Shown in pieces: positions 26,431 through 35,239 of a stretch of DNA of 64,000 nucleotides (position 1 is its first letter; every line of letters starts with the position of its first letter). Location: NCBI RefSeq assembly GCF_003323745.1, contig NZ_QOIL01000006.1:395627-459626 (forward strand), read 5' to 3'. The notes under the pieces were generated by a model. It was not told the origin of the DNA and searched no databases. It saw only the letters and a program-made list of their open reading frames with translations. Source of the stretch: Sphaerisporangium album. GTDB taxonomy: Bacteria > Actinomycetota > Actinomycetes > Streptosporangiales > Streptosporangiaceae. A program made the position numbers and the translations under genes.

Positions 26431-27290
26431 CGCTGCCCCCATGGGCGGCCGGCATGCTGAACATGGCCGGAGTGCCCTGGCCCAACATCAGAGAGAGCGG
26501 CCTCCGCGCGGAGGCGCAGGCCTGGCGCGACCTCACGACCCGGTCCGCCACGGCGTCCGAGGGCGCCGACGGCACGGTCCGGCGCGCGTCGGCCGACTAC
26601 AGAGGGGCGTCCGCCACCGCCCTGGCGGGCCACTGGCAGAAGACCGGCGAGACCGGGCACCTGGGCCTGGCCACCCGCGCGACGCGCTACGCGCCGGTGC
26701 TGCTCGACGGCGCGGCGACCGTCGTCACCGGCACCAAGATCGCGCTGATCTCCCAGGCCGCGGTGTCCACCGTGAAGCTCGCCACCAGCATGCTCGCCGG
26801 CGGCCCGCTCGCCCTCGGGACGGCCACCGCGACGGTGCTCACCACCCGGTACGCGATGGGCAGGATCCTGCGGGAGGCCGGCGAGGGCGGCGCCCGCGTG
26901 CTGGCCCCCGGGCTCACCCGCCGCGTCACCGAGCCGCTGGCGCGGATCCTGCGCAACGCGCGCGGCCCGATGGGAGGCACGCTCGCGCCGGCCGGGGCCG
27001 GTGTGCGCGGGGGGTTCCGTCCGCCGAGGCAGGGCGCGGGCGACCCCCTGGACGACCTCATGATGAAGATGGGCCGGGGCAAGAAGGGAGGAGGAGGCGG
27101 CGGCACCTCGGCACACGCCCGCAAGCGGCAGGGCCAGCGAGGCATCAGCGACGACATGGTGCAGCAGGCCATCGCCACCGGGAAGCAGAAACCGGGCAGG
27201 ACGCCCGACACGGTCGTCCACGAGGGACGCAACGTCGGCGTCGTCGTCAACAAGAAGACCGGCAAGATCATAACGACCTACCGGCGCTAG
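26421..27290 (+). CDS. Predicted ESX-type polymorphic toxin with a DUF4258-like C-terminal domain
   Basis: The 289-residue product has three parts. Residues 1-100 form a helical WXG100-like region (PWPNIRESGLRAEAQAWRDL). Residues 100-200 are an Ala/Gly-rich hydrophobic segment. After a Gly-rich hinge (GKKGGGGGG) comes a small C-terminal domain with the DUF4258 pattern: His in SAHARKRQGQRGIS, then MVQQAIATGK, VVHEGRNVGVVVN and a final KTGKIITTYRR. DUF4258 domains are predicted RNase-like toxins of the RelE/BECR type. The start ATG lies inside the end of the previous gene. A DUF2283 gene follows 18 bp downstream and is the likely antidote. Confidence 0.7.
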   Translation: MDVTLPPWAAGMLNMAGVPWPNIRESGLRAEAQAWRDLTTRSATASEGADGTVRRASADYRGASATALAGHWQKTGETGHLGLATRATRYAPVLLDGAATVVTGTKIALISQAAVSTVKLATSMLAGGPLALGTATATVLTTRYAMGRILREAGEGGARVLAPGLTRRVTEPLARILRNARGPMGGTLAPAGAGVRGGFRPPRQGAGDPLDDLMMKMGRGKKGGGGGGTSAHARKRQGQRGISDDMVQQAIATGKQKPGRTPDTVVHEGRNVGVVVNKKTGKIITTYRR

Positions 27291-27308
27291 AGATCAGGAG
27301 TCGCACAC

Positions 27309-27551
27309 GTGCGGATCGAATACGACCGGGAGAACGACGTCGCGTACGTGTACCTGGCCGGCCACATCGGCCCCGGCGAGGCCGCGTCCCAGGTGCCGGT
27401 GGAGGGGGAGGGCCTGCGGGGCGACGTCATCCTCGACCTGGACGCGGACGGGTTCCTGCTCGGCGTCGAGGTCATCGGGGCCTCGCGGGTGCTGCGGCCG
27501 GGGCTGCTCGCGCAGGCGCGGGACATCTCCGGCGACGACGATTCCGCCTGA
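27309..27551 (+). CDS. DUF2283 protein, predicted immunity/antitoxin partner
   Basis: The 80-residue acidic product has the DUF2283 signature (IEYDRENDVAYVYLAG, DVILDLDADGFLLGVEVIGAS). DUF2283 genes are often adjacent to DUF4258 genes in bacterial genomes and are predicted antitoxins. Here the gene follows the toxin by 18 bp, with AGGAG 8 nt before a GTG start. Its strong negative charge fits binding to the basic toxin domain, an inference. Confidence 0.75.
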   Translation: MRIEYDRENDVAYVYLAGHIGPGEAASQVPVEGEGLRGDVILDLDADGFLLGVEVIGASRVLRPGLLAQARDISGDDDSA

Positions 27552-27694
27552 GCGCGTCGCCGGCCCAGGAGAGGCATCCTCGAAGCTGAAAACCGGCCTT
27601 CACGGCTGTCAACCCGGCAGGTGAAGCAGAGGGAGACCGATCGCGCCCCCCACAGGCACCGCAAGGCCATCCAGCCGGCGTGACGCCGTTCTTT

Positions 27695-27716
27695 GTGAAC
27701 GCGATGAAACGTTCAC
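27695..27716. repeat. Inverted repeat GTGAACG-N8-CGTTCAC
   Basis: The perfect 7-bp arms lie in the 262-bp gap between the DUF2283 gene and the convergent amidase gene. There is no gene in the gap. A similar TTTGTGAAC half-site occurs near 29921, upstream of the amidase operon. The function is not known. Confidence 0.35.
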
Positions 27717-27766
27717 CGCCAGAGGCGCCCGGGATCACCGATGACGGATTCTCAGGACGCGAGGAA

Positions 27767-27797
27767 GGGCCGGGGGCCGAGGCGCGGCTCCCGGCCC
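27767..27797 (-). terminator. Hairpin terminator of the amidase operon
   Basis: A 13-bp stem with one G-U pair (27767-27779 and 27785-27797) and a 5-nt loop lies 17 nt past the amidase stop. Confidence 0.65.
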
Positions 27798-27813
27798 TGC
27801 GGCCCCGCTGTGG

Positions 27814-29544
27814 TCACTGCGTCTGCTCGGCGGCCTCCTCGGGCGTGAGGCGGCCCCGGGTGCCGGCCTGCGCGCGCAGGCGGGCGGCGACCGGGTCCGC
27901 CGGGCGGCGCCAGTGCCAGTCCGAGACGGCCTGGTAGGCGCCGACGACCGACAGCAGCCGGTCCTCCGCGTACGGCTGCCCGCCGAGGATCGTGCCGATG
28001 GGCCGCCCGGCCGCCGTGAACCCGATCGGGAAGCCGATCTCCGGCAGGCCGATGGCGTCGAACGGCGTCGGCGAGGTCTGCACCACCACGTCGCAGCGCT
28101 CGAACACCTGGTCCAGCACCCGCTCCAGCAGCAGCAGCTTGGCCCGCTGCCCGGTGATGTACTCGTTGCCTCCCAGCAGCGCGCCCTGCAGCCAGCTCGT
28201 CAGCGAGACGCCGAACCCGCGCAGGTCGGAGCGCAGGTACGGCATGAACGGCTCGCTGCGCTCCGGCAGGCGGACGTTGTTGAAGTCGTTGCCGGTCAGC
28301 AGGGCCCAGTCGTCGGGGAAGGGCACCTCGACGAGCGTGACCCCGCGGATCGCCGCCATGGCGCTCAGGAAGCTCCGGCGCGCCGCGGCGGTCTCGGACG
28401 TCCCGTCGGCGTAGCCGGGGAGCACGCCGATGCGGGTGTTCCAGCGCATCCTGAGCCGGTTGCCGCTGTACACCGGGGTGGCCGCGTCGATCAGGTTCGG
28501 CACCTTCGGCAGGCCCTGGGTGCGCGGGTCGTTCGGATCCTCGCCCGCCATCGCCGTCATCATGATCGCGGCGTCCCTGGCGTCCCGGGCGAGCGGGCCG
28601 GGATGGTCGCGCGAATAGCTGAGCGGGATGATGCCGTAGAGGGAGACCCGGCCCATCGTCGGCTTGAGGCCGGTGAGGTTCTGCGCGTTCGACGGCGCGG
28701 TGATGGAGCCGCCCGTCTGCGTGCCTGTGCCCGAGGTCGCCAGCCGGCCGGCCACCGAGGTCGCGGTCCCGGTGGACGAGCCGCCGGGGTCGACGCTCGG
28801 GTCGCCCGGCGTCCACGCGTTCACCGTCGTGATCTCCCCGGCCGGGGTGGTCGCCCGCGTGGTGGCCAGCGGGCCCATCTGGGTCTTGCCGAGCACGATC
28901 GCGCCCGCGCCCTTGAGCGCCGCCACGGCGGTGGCGTCGAACGGCGCGACGAAGTCCTTGAACAGGAACGAGCTCGCCGTGGTGAGCACGCCCTTGGTGT
29001 AGTAGTTGTCCTTGATCGCCAGGGGGATGCCGTGCAGCGGGCCCCGCGGCCTCTGGCGTCCGAGCCCCTTCGCCGCCTCACGGGCCGCGTCGGCGAGCAC
29101 GGTGTTGAAGGCCAGGTACGTGGCCTCGAAGGCGTCGATCCGCGCAAGGTACGCCTCGACCAGCTCCAACGGGCTGATCTTGCGGTTGCGGATCATCCAC
29201 GCGGCCTCGGCCAGGGTCAGCTCGGTGGGGTCGGCCATGGCCTCCGGGCGTGGCTTCGCGTAGGCGTTGGCCACGTCGAGCGCGGGGCCGCCGCGGCCGG
29301 GGTCATGGGCCCACGCCGGGACGGCGGGCAGGGTGGCGACCACGCCGGCGACCGTGCCGAGGGCGGCGGTCCTGGCCAGGAACGCGCGCCTGTCCACCCT
29401 GCGGTCGACCGGCGGGTCGCCGACCTCCTCGACGGCCGTGGCCCGCGCGGTCCGCATGATATCCGCGGTAGCCGTGGTGGCCATGGTGGAGTCGGTGGGT
29501 GTGGTGGGCGTCGTCTGCGCGGTCGTGCGCGCCGTCTCGCTCAT
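27814..29544 (-). CDS. Tat-exported amidase (amidase signature family)
   Basis: The 576-residue product carries a twin-arginine signal (RRAFLARTAALG, near residues 50-61, ending AVPAWAHD), after a Thr/Ala-rich N-terminal stretch. The amidase signature triad is complete: Lys in LAIKDNYYT, Ser in DPGGSSTGTA and nucleophile Ser in GTQTGGSITAPS. It should hydrolyse an amide outside the membrane; the substrate is not predictable. Its ATG overlaps the stop of a 101-residue upstream gene by ATGA. The start is clear because the frame further upstream is not coding in character. Confidence 0.9.
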   Translation of the reverse strand: MSETARTTAQTTPTTPTDSTMATTATADIMRTARATAVEEVGDPPVDRRVDRRAFLARTAALGTVAGVVATLPAVPAWAHDPGRGGPALDVANAYAKPRPEAMADPTELTLAEAAWMIRNRKISPLELVEAYLARIDAFEATYLAFNTVLADAAREAAKGLGRQRPRGPLHGIPLAIKDNYYTKGVLTTASSFLFKDFVAPFDATAVAALKGAGAIVLGKTQMGPLATTRATTPAGEITTVNAWTPGDPSVDPGGSSTGTATSVAGRLATSGTGTQTGGSITAPSNAQNLTGLKPTMGRVSLYGIIPLSYSRDHPGPLARDARDAAIMMTAMAGEDPNDPRTQGLPKVPNLIDAATPVYSGNRLRMRWNTRIGVLPGYADGTSETAAARRSFLSAMAAIRGVTLVEVPFPDDWALLTGNDFNNVRLPERSEPFMPYLRSDLRGFGVSLTSWLQGALLGGNEYITGQRAKLLLLERVLDQVFERCDVVVQTSPTPFDAIGLPEIGFPIGFTAAGRPIGTILGGQPYAEDRLLSVVGAYQAVSDWHWRRPADPVAARLRAQAGTRGRLTPEEAAEQTQ

Positions 29545-29846
29545 CGCCGCCACTCCACGCTGATGGACGGGTAGAGCATCGGCGCGCGCTGCTGGGACAG
29601 CGCGGCGGCGGTCGCGGGGTCGGGGGTGGTTCCGGCCGGAGCCGGCGGTTGGTAGGCGGCGAGGTTCGCGACCGTGCCGCGCATGAAGGAGCGGAGCGAG
29701 GCGAGAACCGAGTCCCGGCCGGGCGAGCCGGTCACGGGGTCGGGCGTGGTGCCGGGCGGGAGTTGGGAGAGGTCGATGCCCAGCGAGGCGAGCCGGGCCG
29801 TGATCATGGTGTTGAGTTCGGCGTCTGTGGGTGCTACCGGTGTCAC
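29541..29846 (-). CDS. Small protein cotranscribed with the amidase
   Basis: The 101-residue product has no signal peptide or membrane helix. Its Pro/Thr/Ala-rich middle includes two similar stretches (PPGTTPDPVTGS and PAGTTPDPATAA). The stop overlaps the amidase ATG, so the two are translated together. It may assist or be exported with the amidase, as Tat substrates sometimes carry hitch-hiker partners, but I recognise no family. Confidence 0.65.
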   Translation of the reverse strand: MTPVAPTDAELNTMITARLASLGIDLSQLPPGTTPDPVTGSPGRDSVLASLRSFMRGTVANLAAYQPPAPAGTTPDPATAAALSQQRAPMLYPSISVEWRR

Positions 29847-30131
29847 GTGGTACTCCAGGGGAAGGAAGCACCCCTACATTCAGATCACGGCGTATCGCCC
29901 ATATGTCCTAGAGATCACTTGTTTGTGAACATGATTCCGGATTGCCGATACACGCGTGATATGAGGCTAAACGACTGTTCAACGGGACCGCCCCCGGAGT
30001 GTCCCCGCCCGTGGCGGCGGCTGGCACCGAGCCGTGCCGGGCCACGGCGTCGACCGCAGCCGTAGGACGTCGAGCATTCATGACCATCTATGGGTCGACA
30101 CGGCATTTGGCAGTGGACCTATGGATGCGCG

Positions 30132-31106
30132 ATGCGCGAACGTGGATGCGTGCATCCCACAGCGCCGTCCGTCACCGACATCCTCCACGCCGCCCGGCTG
30201 GTCTCCGCCCACCTGCCGGAGACCCCGATGTGGTCCTACCCCGTGCTCAACGAGCGACTGGGCGCGGAGGTCCACGTCAAGCACGAGAACGTCCAGCCCA
30301 CCGGCGCCTTCAAGGTGCGCGGGGGGATCAACCTCCTCGCCCGCCTGCCCGAGGCCCGGCGGGCGGACGGCGTGCTCGCGTACTCCACCGGCAACCACGC
30401 CCAGTCGATCGCGTACGCGGCGCGCATCTTCGGCGTGCCGTGCACGATCGTGATGCCCGAGAACCCGAACACGGCCAAGGTCGCGGCGATCCAGGCCCTC
30501 GGCGCCGCCGTCGAGGTCAAGGGCGCCACGATGGTCGAGGCCGGCGAGTACGCGACCGCGCTCGCCGCCGAGCGCGGGCTCCACCTGGTCGGCGTCGCCG
30601 ACGAGCCCGACCTGATCGCCGGGGTGGGCACGTTGTATGTGGAGATGCTCACCCGCCGGCCGGACCTGGACGTGGTGATCGTGCCCGTCGGGTCGGGCAC
30701 GGGCGCCTCCGCCGCGCTCCTGGTGGCCCGGGCCATCGCGCCGCGCTGCCGGGTGATCGCGGTGCAGTCCGCGCAGGCCCCCGCCGCCCACGACTCCTGG
30801 CGCGCGGGCGCGCCGGTCCGGCGGCCGGTGGAGACCGTCGCCGACGGCCTGGCCACGGGCTCGGCCTTCGCACTCCCCCAAGGCGTCATGCGCGGGCTGG
30901 ACGATTTCGTGCTCGTCTCCGACGAGGACCTCCGGGCCGCCCAGTGGCTGCTGCTCACCGAGGCCCACACCCTCGCCGAACTCGCCGGAGCCGCGCCCCT
31001 GGCGGCCCTGATCACCCGGGCCGGCGACCTCGCGGGCCTCAAGGTCGGCCTGGTCTGCACGGGCGGCAACGCCGGCCCGGCCGAGCTCCACCGCCTCCTG
31101 TCCTAG
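30132..31106 (+). CDS. Threonine/serine dehydratase-like PLP enzyme
   Basis: The product (324 residues from the chosen ATG) is a fold-type II PLP enzyme of the threonine deaminase family. The PLP lysine is in PTGAFKVRGG, the substrate-binding serine loop is STGNHAQS, and the phosphate loop is VPVGSGTGAS. It lacks the regulatory ACT domain, so it is the short catabolic type. It should deaminate Thr or Ser, or act as a racemase or related lyase. ATG codons at 30090 and 30132 are both possible; neither has a strong ribosome-binding site. Confidence 0.88.
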   Translation: MRERGCVHPTAPSVTDILHAARLVSAHLPETPMWSYPVLNERLGAEVHVKHENVQPTGAFKVRGGINLLARLPEARRADGVLAYSTGNHAQSIAYAARIFGVPCTIVMPENPNTAKVAAIQALGAAVEVKGATMVEAGEYATALAAERGLHLVGVADEPDLIAGVGTLYVEMLTRRPDLDVVIVPVGSGTGASAALLVARAIAPRCRVIAVQSAQAPAAHDSWRAGAPVRRPVETVADGLATGSAFALPQGVMRGLDDFVLVSDEDLRAAQWLLLTEAHTLAELAGAAPLAALITRAGDLAGLKVGLVCTGGNAGPAELHRLLS

Positions 31107-31219
31107 ACGTCCCCGGCCGGGCCTGGGAGTGGCCGCCCAGGGCGGAAGCCGACAGTGCCGGCACATCGGGGCGGAAATTGCATAGACGCCGGTGACGGCG
31201 GGTTCCTACGATTCCGGGC

Positions 31220-31861
31220 ATGCCACCCACATCCACGCTCGCGATCTTCAGCATCGCCGCGCTCGCGCTGTTGCTCGTCCCCGGGCCCGCCGTCGTCTAC
31301 ATCGTGACCCGCAGCGTGGCCCAGGGGCGCTCGGCGGGGCTGGTGTCGGTGGCGGGGGTGCACACGGGCTCGGCCGTGCACGTCCTGGCCGCCGCGCTCG
31401 GCGTCAGCGCGGTGCTCGCGACCTCGGCCACGGCGTTCATGGTGGTGAAGTACCTCGGCGCCGCCTACCTCGTCTGGCTCGGCCTGCGCAAGCTCTTCGC
31501 CCGCCCCGACGGCGAGGCGGACGCGCAGGCCCCCTCGGCGTCCCGCTCACGGCTGTTCGCGGAGGGGTTCGTGGTCAACGTGCTGAACCCGAAGACCGCG
31601 ATCTTCTTCCTGGCGTTCCTGCCCCAGTTCGTGGACCCCGCGCGCGGGCCGGTCGCGCCCCAGATCGCCCTGCTGGGCCTGATCTGGATCGCCCTCGGCA
31701 TGGCCAGCGACGGCGGGTACGCGTTCCTCTCCTCGGCCCTGGCAGGCCGCCTGCGCCGCTCCCGTACCGCCGCCCGCCGCCTGGACATCGCCGGCGGCCT
31801 GGTCTACCTCGGCCTGGGCGCCGTGGCGGCCTTCGCCGGCGACGGCCCCCGCAAGGTCTAG
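31220..31861 (+). CDS. LysE/RhtB-family exporter
   Basis: The 213-residue product has six predicted membrane helices and the LysE/RhtB motifs: N-terminal LLLVPGPAVVYIVTRSVAQGR, here in parts VPGPAVVYIVTR and VAQGRSAGLVSVAG, and the central GFVVNVLNPKTAIFFLAFLPQFV (NPK motif). Members export amino acids such as lysine, threonine or homoserine. Placement 113 bp after the threonine dehydratase-like gene suggests that both control an amino-acid pool; this is inference. Confidence 0.9.
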   Translation: MPPTSTLAIFSIAALALLLVPGPAVVYIVTRSVAQGRSAGLVSVAGVHTGSAVHVLAAALGVSAVLATSATAFMVVKYLGAAYLVWLGLRKLFARPDGEADAQAPSASRSRLFAEGFVVNVLNPKTAIFFLAFLPQFVDPARGPVAPQIALLGLIWIALGMASDGGYAFLSSALAGRLRRSRTAARRLDIAGGLVYLGLGAVAAFAGDGPRKV

Positions 31862-31880
31862 CGCCGGCCCGGCCCCGGGC

Positions 31881-33467
31881 TCAGCCGAAGGCGCTCGCGG
31901 TCGTGCCGGCCCAGCGGTAGTCGGGCTTGCCGGAGGGGAGGCGCACCATGCGGTCGACGAAGGCGTACGTGCGCGGGACCTTGTAGCCGGACAGGCGCCC
32001 CCGGCAGTACGCGTCAAGCTCGCGCGCGGTCGGAGCCTCCCCCTCCCTCGGCTCGACCACGGCGGCGACGCGGCTGCCCCAGCGCTCGTCGGGGACCTCC
32101 GTCACCACGGCGTCGAACACGGCGGGGTGCCCCTTGAGCACGGCCTCGACCTCCTCGGGGAAGACCTTCTCGCCGCCGCTGTTGATGCACTGGGAGCCGC
32201 GCCCCAGCACCAGGATGGCGCCGTCCTCCTCCACCTGGGCGAGGTCGCCGGTGAGCAGCCACCGCGTGCCCCCGGCGTCGGTGACGAAGGCGCGCGCGGT
32301 CTTCTCCGGGTCGTTGTGGTAGCCGAAGGCGATGCTCCCGGTCTTGGCGATGGTCCCCGTCTCACCGGAGCCCGGCCTGACCGGCCGGAGGTTGTCGTCG
32401 AGGACGGCGAGCGTGGACGCCGCGTTGGGCCGGTACCGGAGCCCCGACTCGGGCGAGGACCCCGCGACCGCGGTGGCCGTGTAGCCGGACTCGGTCGAGC
32501 CGAAGCCGTCCAGGACGAACACGTGCGGCAGCAGCTCACCGAGCCGGGCCCGCACCGCGCCGGTCAGGATGGCCCCGGTCGAGGTGATCACCCGCAGCGA
32601 CGACAGGTCGTAGTCCCCGCGGGCGATCTCGTCGGCGAGGGGCCGCGCCATCGCGTCGCCGGTGACGTTGACGCTGACCACCTTCTCGCGCCCGATCGTC
32701 CGCAGCACGTCGGCGGCGTCGAACCTGCGCGTGTAGACGGCGGTGCCGCCCAGCCACCAGGTGATGAAGGTGCCCATCTGCGCGGCCCCGTGCGTGAGCG
32801 GAGCGGCGGGCATCATCACGAACCCTCCGGAGCGCGTGGCCGTCTCGACGACCTGGCGCGGCTCGGTGTGCGGCAGTCCGTACGGGTTGCCGCCCCCGAA
32901 CGCCATGAACAGGTCCCGGGTACGCCACATGACGCCCTTCGGCATGCCCGTGGTGCCGCCGGTGTAGATGATGTAGACGTCGTCGCCCGACCTCCGGGGG
33001 AAGCCCTCGCGCCCGTCCGGCCGCCCGGCGAGCGCCCGCTCGTACGGGACGGCGCCGGGGGCGCGCGCGGGGCCGCCGACGGCGACGAGCGTGGACAGCG
33101 CGGGGCAGCGTGGCGCGGTCGCGGCGACGCGGTCGTCGAACTCCGCGTCGTACAGCAGCGCGACGATGCCCGAGTCGGTGTAGAGGTGGAGCAGCTCGCT
33201 CTCGACGTACCGGTAGTTCACGTTGACCGGCACCGCCCTGATCTTCAGCGTGGCGAGCAGCGCGGCGACGTACTCGACGCCGTTGTAGAGCTGGACGCCC
33301 ACGTGCCGGCCGGGCCCGACGCCGCGCTCCCGCAGGTAGTGCGCGAGCCGGTTGGCGTGCCGGTCCAGCTCGGCGTACGTCAGGCGGTGCTCGCCGCACA
33401 CCAGGGCCGGCCGGTCCCCGATCGCGTCGGCCAGCGCCTCGAACAGGTCGGCGTGGTTGAACTCCAT
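31881..33467 (-). CDS. Acyl-CoA synthetase (FadD-like)
   Basis: The 528-residue product has the ANL motifs YIIYTGGTTGMPKGVMW, DGFGSTESG, RWLLTGDLAQV and the catalytic Lys in LPSGKPDYRW. The PxGKPDYRW ending is typical of actinobacterial FadD proteins acting on long or branched acyl groups or steroid side chains. It is the last of three same-strand genes, 100 bp after another acyl-CoA synthetase gene. The substrate is unknown. Confidence 0.88.
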   Translation of the reverse strand: MEFNHADLFEALADAIGDRPALVCGEHRLTYAELDRHANRLAHYLRERGVGPGRHVGVQLYNGVEYVAALLATLKIRAVPVNVNYRYVESELLHLYTDSGIVALLYDAEFDDRVAATAPRCPALSTLVAVGGPARAPGAVPYERALAGRPDGREGFPRRSGDDVYIIYTGGTTGMPKGVMWRTRDLFMAFGGGNPYGLPHTEPRQVVETATRSGGFVMMPAAPLTHGAAQMGTFITWWLGGTAVYTRRFDAADVLRTIGREKVVSVNVTGDAMARPLADEIARGDYDLSSLRVITSTGAILTGAVRARLGELLPHVFVLDGFGSTESGYTATAVAGSSPESGLRYRPNAASTLAVLDDNLRPVRPGSGETGTIAKTGSIAFGYHNDPEKTARAFVTDAGGTRWLLTGDLAQVEEDGAILVLGRGSQCINSGGEKVFPEEVEAVLKGHPAVFDAVVTEVPDERWGSRVAAVVEPREGEAPTARELDAYCRGRLSGYKVPRTYAFVDRMVRLPSGKPDYRWAGTTASAFG

Positions 33468-33567
33468 CGGCGGCTCCTCGTCTGCGCCCGGTCCATGGCT
33501 CGCCGCTCCCGGAGATCCCCAGGTGCGGCCCGCGCCGGCGACCGGCGAGGCGTCGTACGGCGAGGGT

Positions 33568-35157
33568 TCAGATGCTATGGCGGCGGCCCTCCCAGTAGGG
33601 GGCCCGGAGCTTGCGCTTGAGCAGCTTGCCGTTCGGCTCGCGCGGCATCTCCTCGATGAAGTCGACCGAGCGCGGCCACTTCATCGTCGCGAGCCGGCCC
33701 TCCAGGGATCGCAGGAGCTCCCGGGCCAGCTCCGGGCCGGGTTCCGCGCCGGGGACGGGCTCGACCACGGCCTTGATCTGCTCGCCCCACTCGTCGTCCG
33801 GGATCCCGAAGACGGCGACGTCGGCGACCTTGGGGTGGACCATCAGCTCGTTCTCGATCTCGGCGGGGTAGATGTTCGCCCCACCCGAGATGATCACGTC
33901 GGCCTTGCGGTCGCAGAGGAACAGGAACCCCTCGTCGTCCAGGTAGCCGACGTCACCGACCGTGAAGAACTCCGAGCCGCCCTCGCCGCCGCCGTCCGAG
34001 CCGCCGCCGGTGTCGCGGAGCAGCCGGTTCTCGCGGGTCTTGGCCGGGTCGCCCTTGTACTCGAAGCCGAGGCCGCCCATCCTCATGTAGATCGTCCCCG
34101 GGGTTCCCGCGGGGACGGGCCGGTGGTCGTCGTCCACGACGAGCAACTCGCTGACCGGCCACGGCCTGCCGACGGTGCCCGGATGCTTCTTCCAGTCCTC
34201 CGGTGTGGCGATCGTGCCTCCGCCCTCGGTGGCGGCGTAGTACTCGTAGACGCAGTCGCCCCACCAGTCGAGCATCGCCCACTTCACCGGGACGGGGCAC
34301 GGCGCCGCGGCGTGGATCATCCACCGCAGGGAGGACAGGTCGTAGGCGTGCCGGACCTCCTCGGGCAGGGCCAGCAGCCGCTTGAAGTGGGTGGGGACCA
34401 TGTGGGAGTTGGTCACGCGGTGCCTCTCGCACAGGCGCAGCATCTGCTCGGCATCCCACTTGTCCATGAAGACGAGGGTGTGCCCCATGTGCAGGGCCGT
34501 GCCGCCGAAGAGCGTGACCGCCGTGTGGTACATCGGCGAGGTGACCAGGTGGACGTTCGGCCTGCCCGGGGTGACGCCGAACATCAGGGGCAGGAACGCC
34601 AGTTGCTCGGCCGCCTCGTCGGGGTCGCGCCCGTTCAGCGGGCGCCTGACCCCCTTGGGACGGCCCGTCGTGCCGGAGGTGTAGTGCATGGTCGCCCCCG
34701 CGGTGCGGCCGGGCGGCGGGGTGCCGGGACGTCCGGCGGTCAGCTCGGCGACGGGGCGGAACCCGGGGACGTCGCCGAACGAGAAGCGCCGGGCCGGGCC
34801 GAGGGCCTGGGCGCCGCGCGCGCCCTCGGCGGCGTACCGCTCGTGGAGGAAGAACGCGCGGGCCTCGCTGTCGGCGAGGATGTAGGCGATCTCGGGCCCG
34901 GTCAGGTGCCAGTTGACGGGGGTGTAGTACCAGCCCGCCTGGAGCGCGGCGAGGTACACCACGAGGCCGTCCACCCCGTTCGGCGTCAGGGCGCAGACGC
35001 CGTCGCCCGCCTTCAGGCCGGACTCGCGCAGCCCGTGGACGAGGGCGTCCGCCCGCGCGAGCACGTCGCCCGCGGTGTGCTCGGAGCCGTCCGGGTCCAC
35101 GGCCGCGATCCATGCCGGATCGCCCTGCGCGAGCCTCCAGAAGCCGAGCGACGCCAT
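33568..35157 (-). CDS. Acyl-CoA synthetase (FadD-like), second copy
   Basis: The 529-residue product has MHYTSGTTGRPKGVRR, EYYAATEGGGT, FFTVGDVGYLDDEG and the catalytic Lys in REPNGKLLKRKL. It belongs to a different FadD branch from its neighbour; the two are not a recent duplication. A short Gly/Ser-rich insertion (DTGGGSDGGGEGGSEFF) precedes the hinge and is unusual. The gene lies 82 bp after the DUF89 phosphatase gene and 100 bp before the other FadD gene, probably one operon. Confidence 0.88.
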   Translation of the reverse strand: MASLGFWRLAQGDPAWIAAVDPDGSEHTAGDVLARADALVHGLRESGLKAGDGVCALTPNGVDGLVVYLAALQAGWYYTPVNWHLTGPEIAYILADSEARAFFLHERYAAEGARGAQALGPARRFSFGDVPGFRPVAELTAGRPGTPPPGRTAGATMHYTSGTTGRPKGVRRPLNGRDPDEAAEQLAFLPLMFGVTPGRPNVHLVTSPMYHTAVTLFGGTALHMGHTLVFMDKWDAEQMLRLCERHRVTNSHMVPTHFKRLLALPEEVRHAYDLSSLRWMIHAAAPCPVPVKWAMLDWWGDCVYEYYAATEGGGTIATPEDWKKHPGTVGRPWPVSELLVVDDDHRPVPAGTPGTIYMRMGGLGFEYKGDPAKTRENRLLRDTGGGSDGGGEGGSEFFTVGDVGYLDDEGFLFLCDRKADVIISGGANIYPAEIENELMVHPKVADVAVFGIPDDEWGEQIKAVVEPVPGAEPGPELARELLRSLEGRLATMKWPRSVDFIEEMPREPNGKLLKRKLRAPYWEGRRHSI

Positions 35158-35239
35158 CGGGACTCCCTCCGCCTTCGGTCCGATGTCCGCAACGTCCCCA
35201 GAAATCGGAGATGTGAAGCCCCGCGCGCGAGACCGCGTC

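Noticed and set aside
26441..27589. 382-residue Arg/Gly-rich frame over the toxin gene
   Set aside because: It is an out-of-phase reading of the toxin and DUF2283 genes, extending across their stops and ribosome-binding site.
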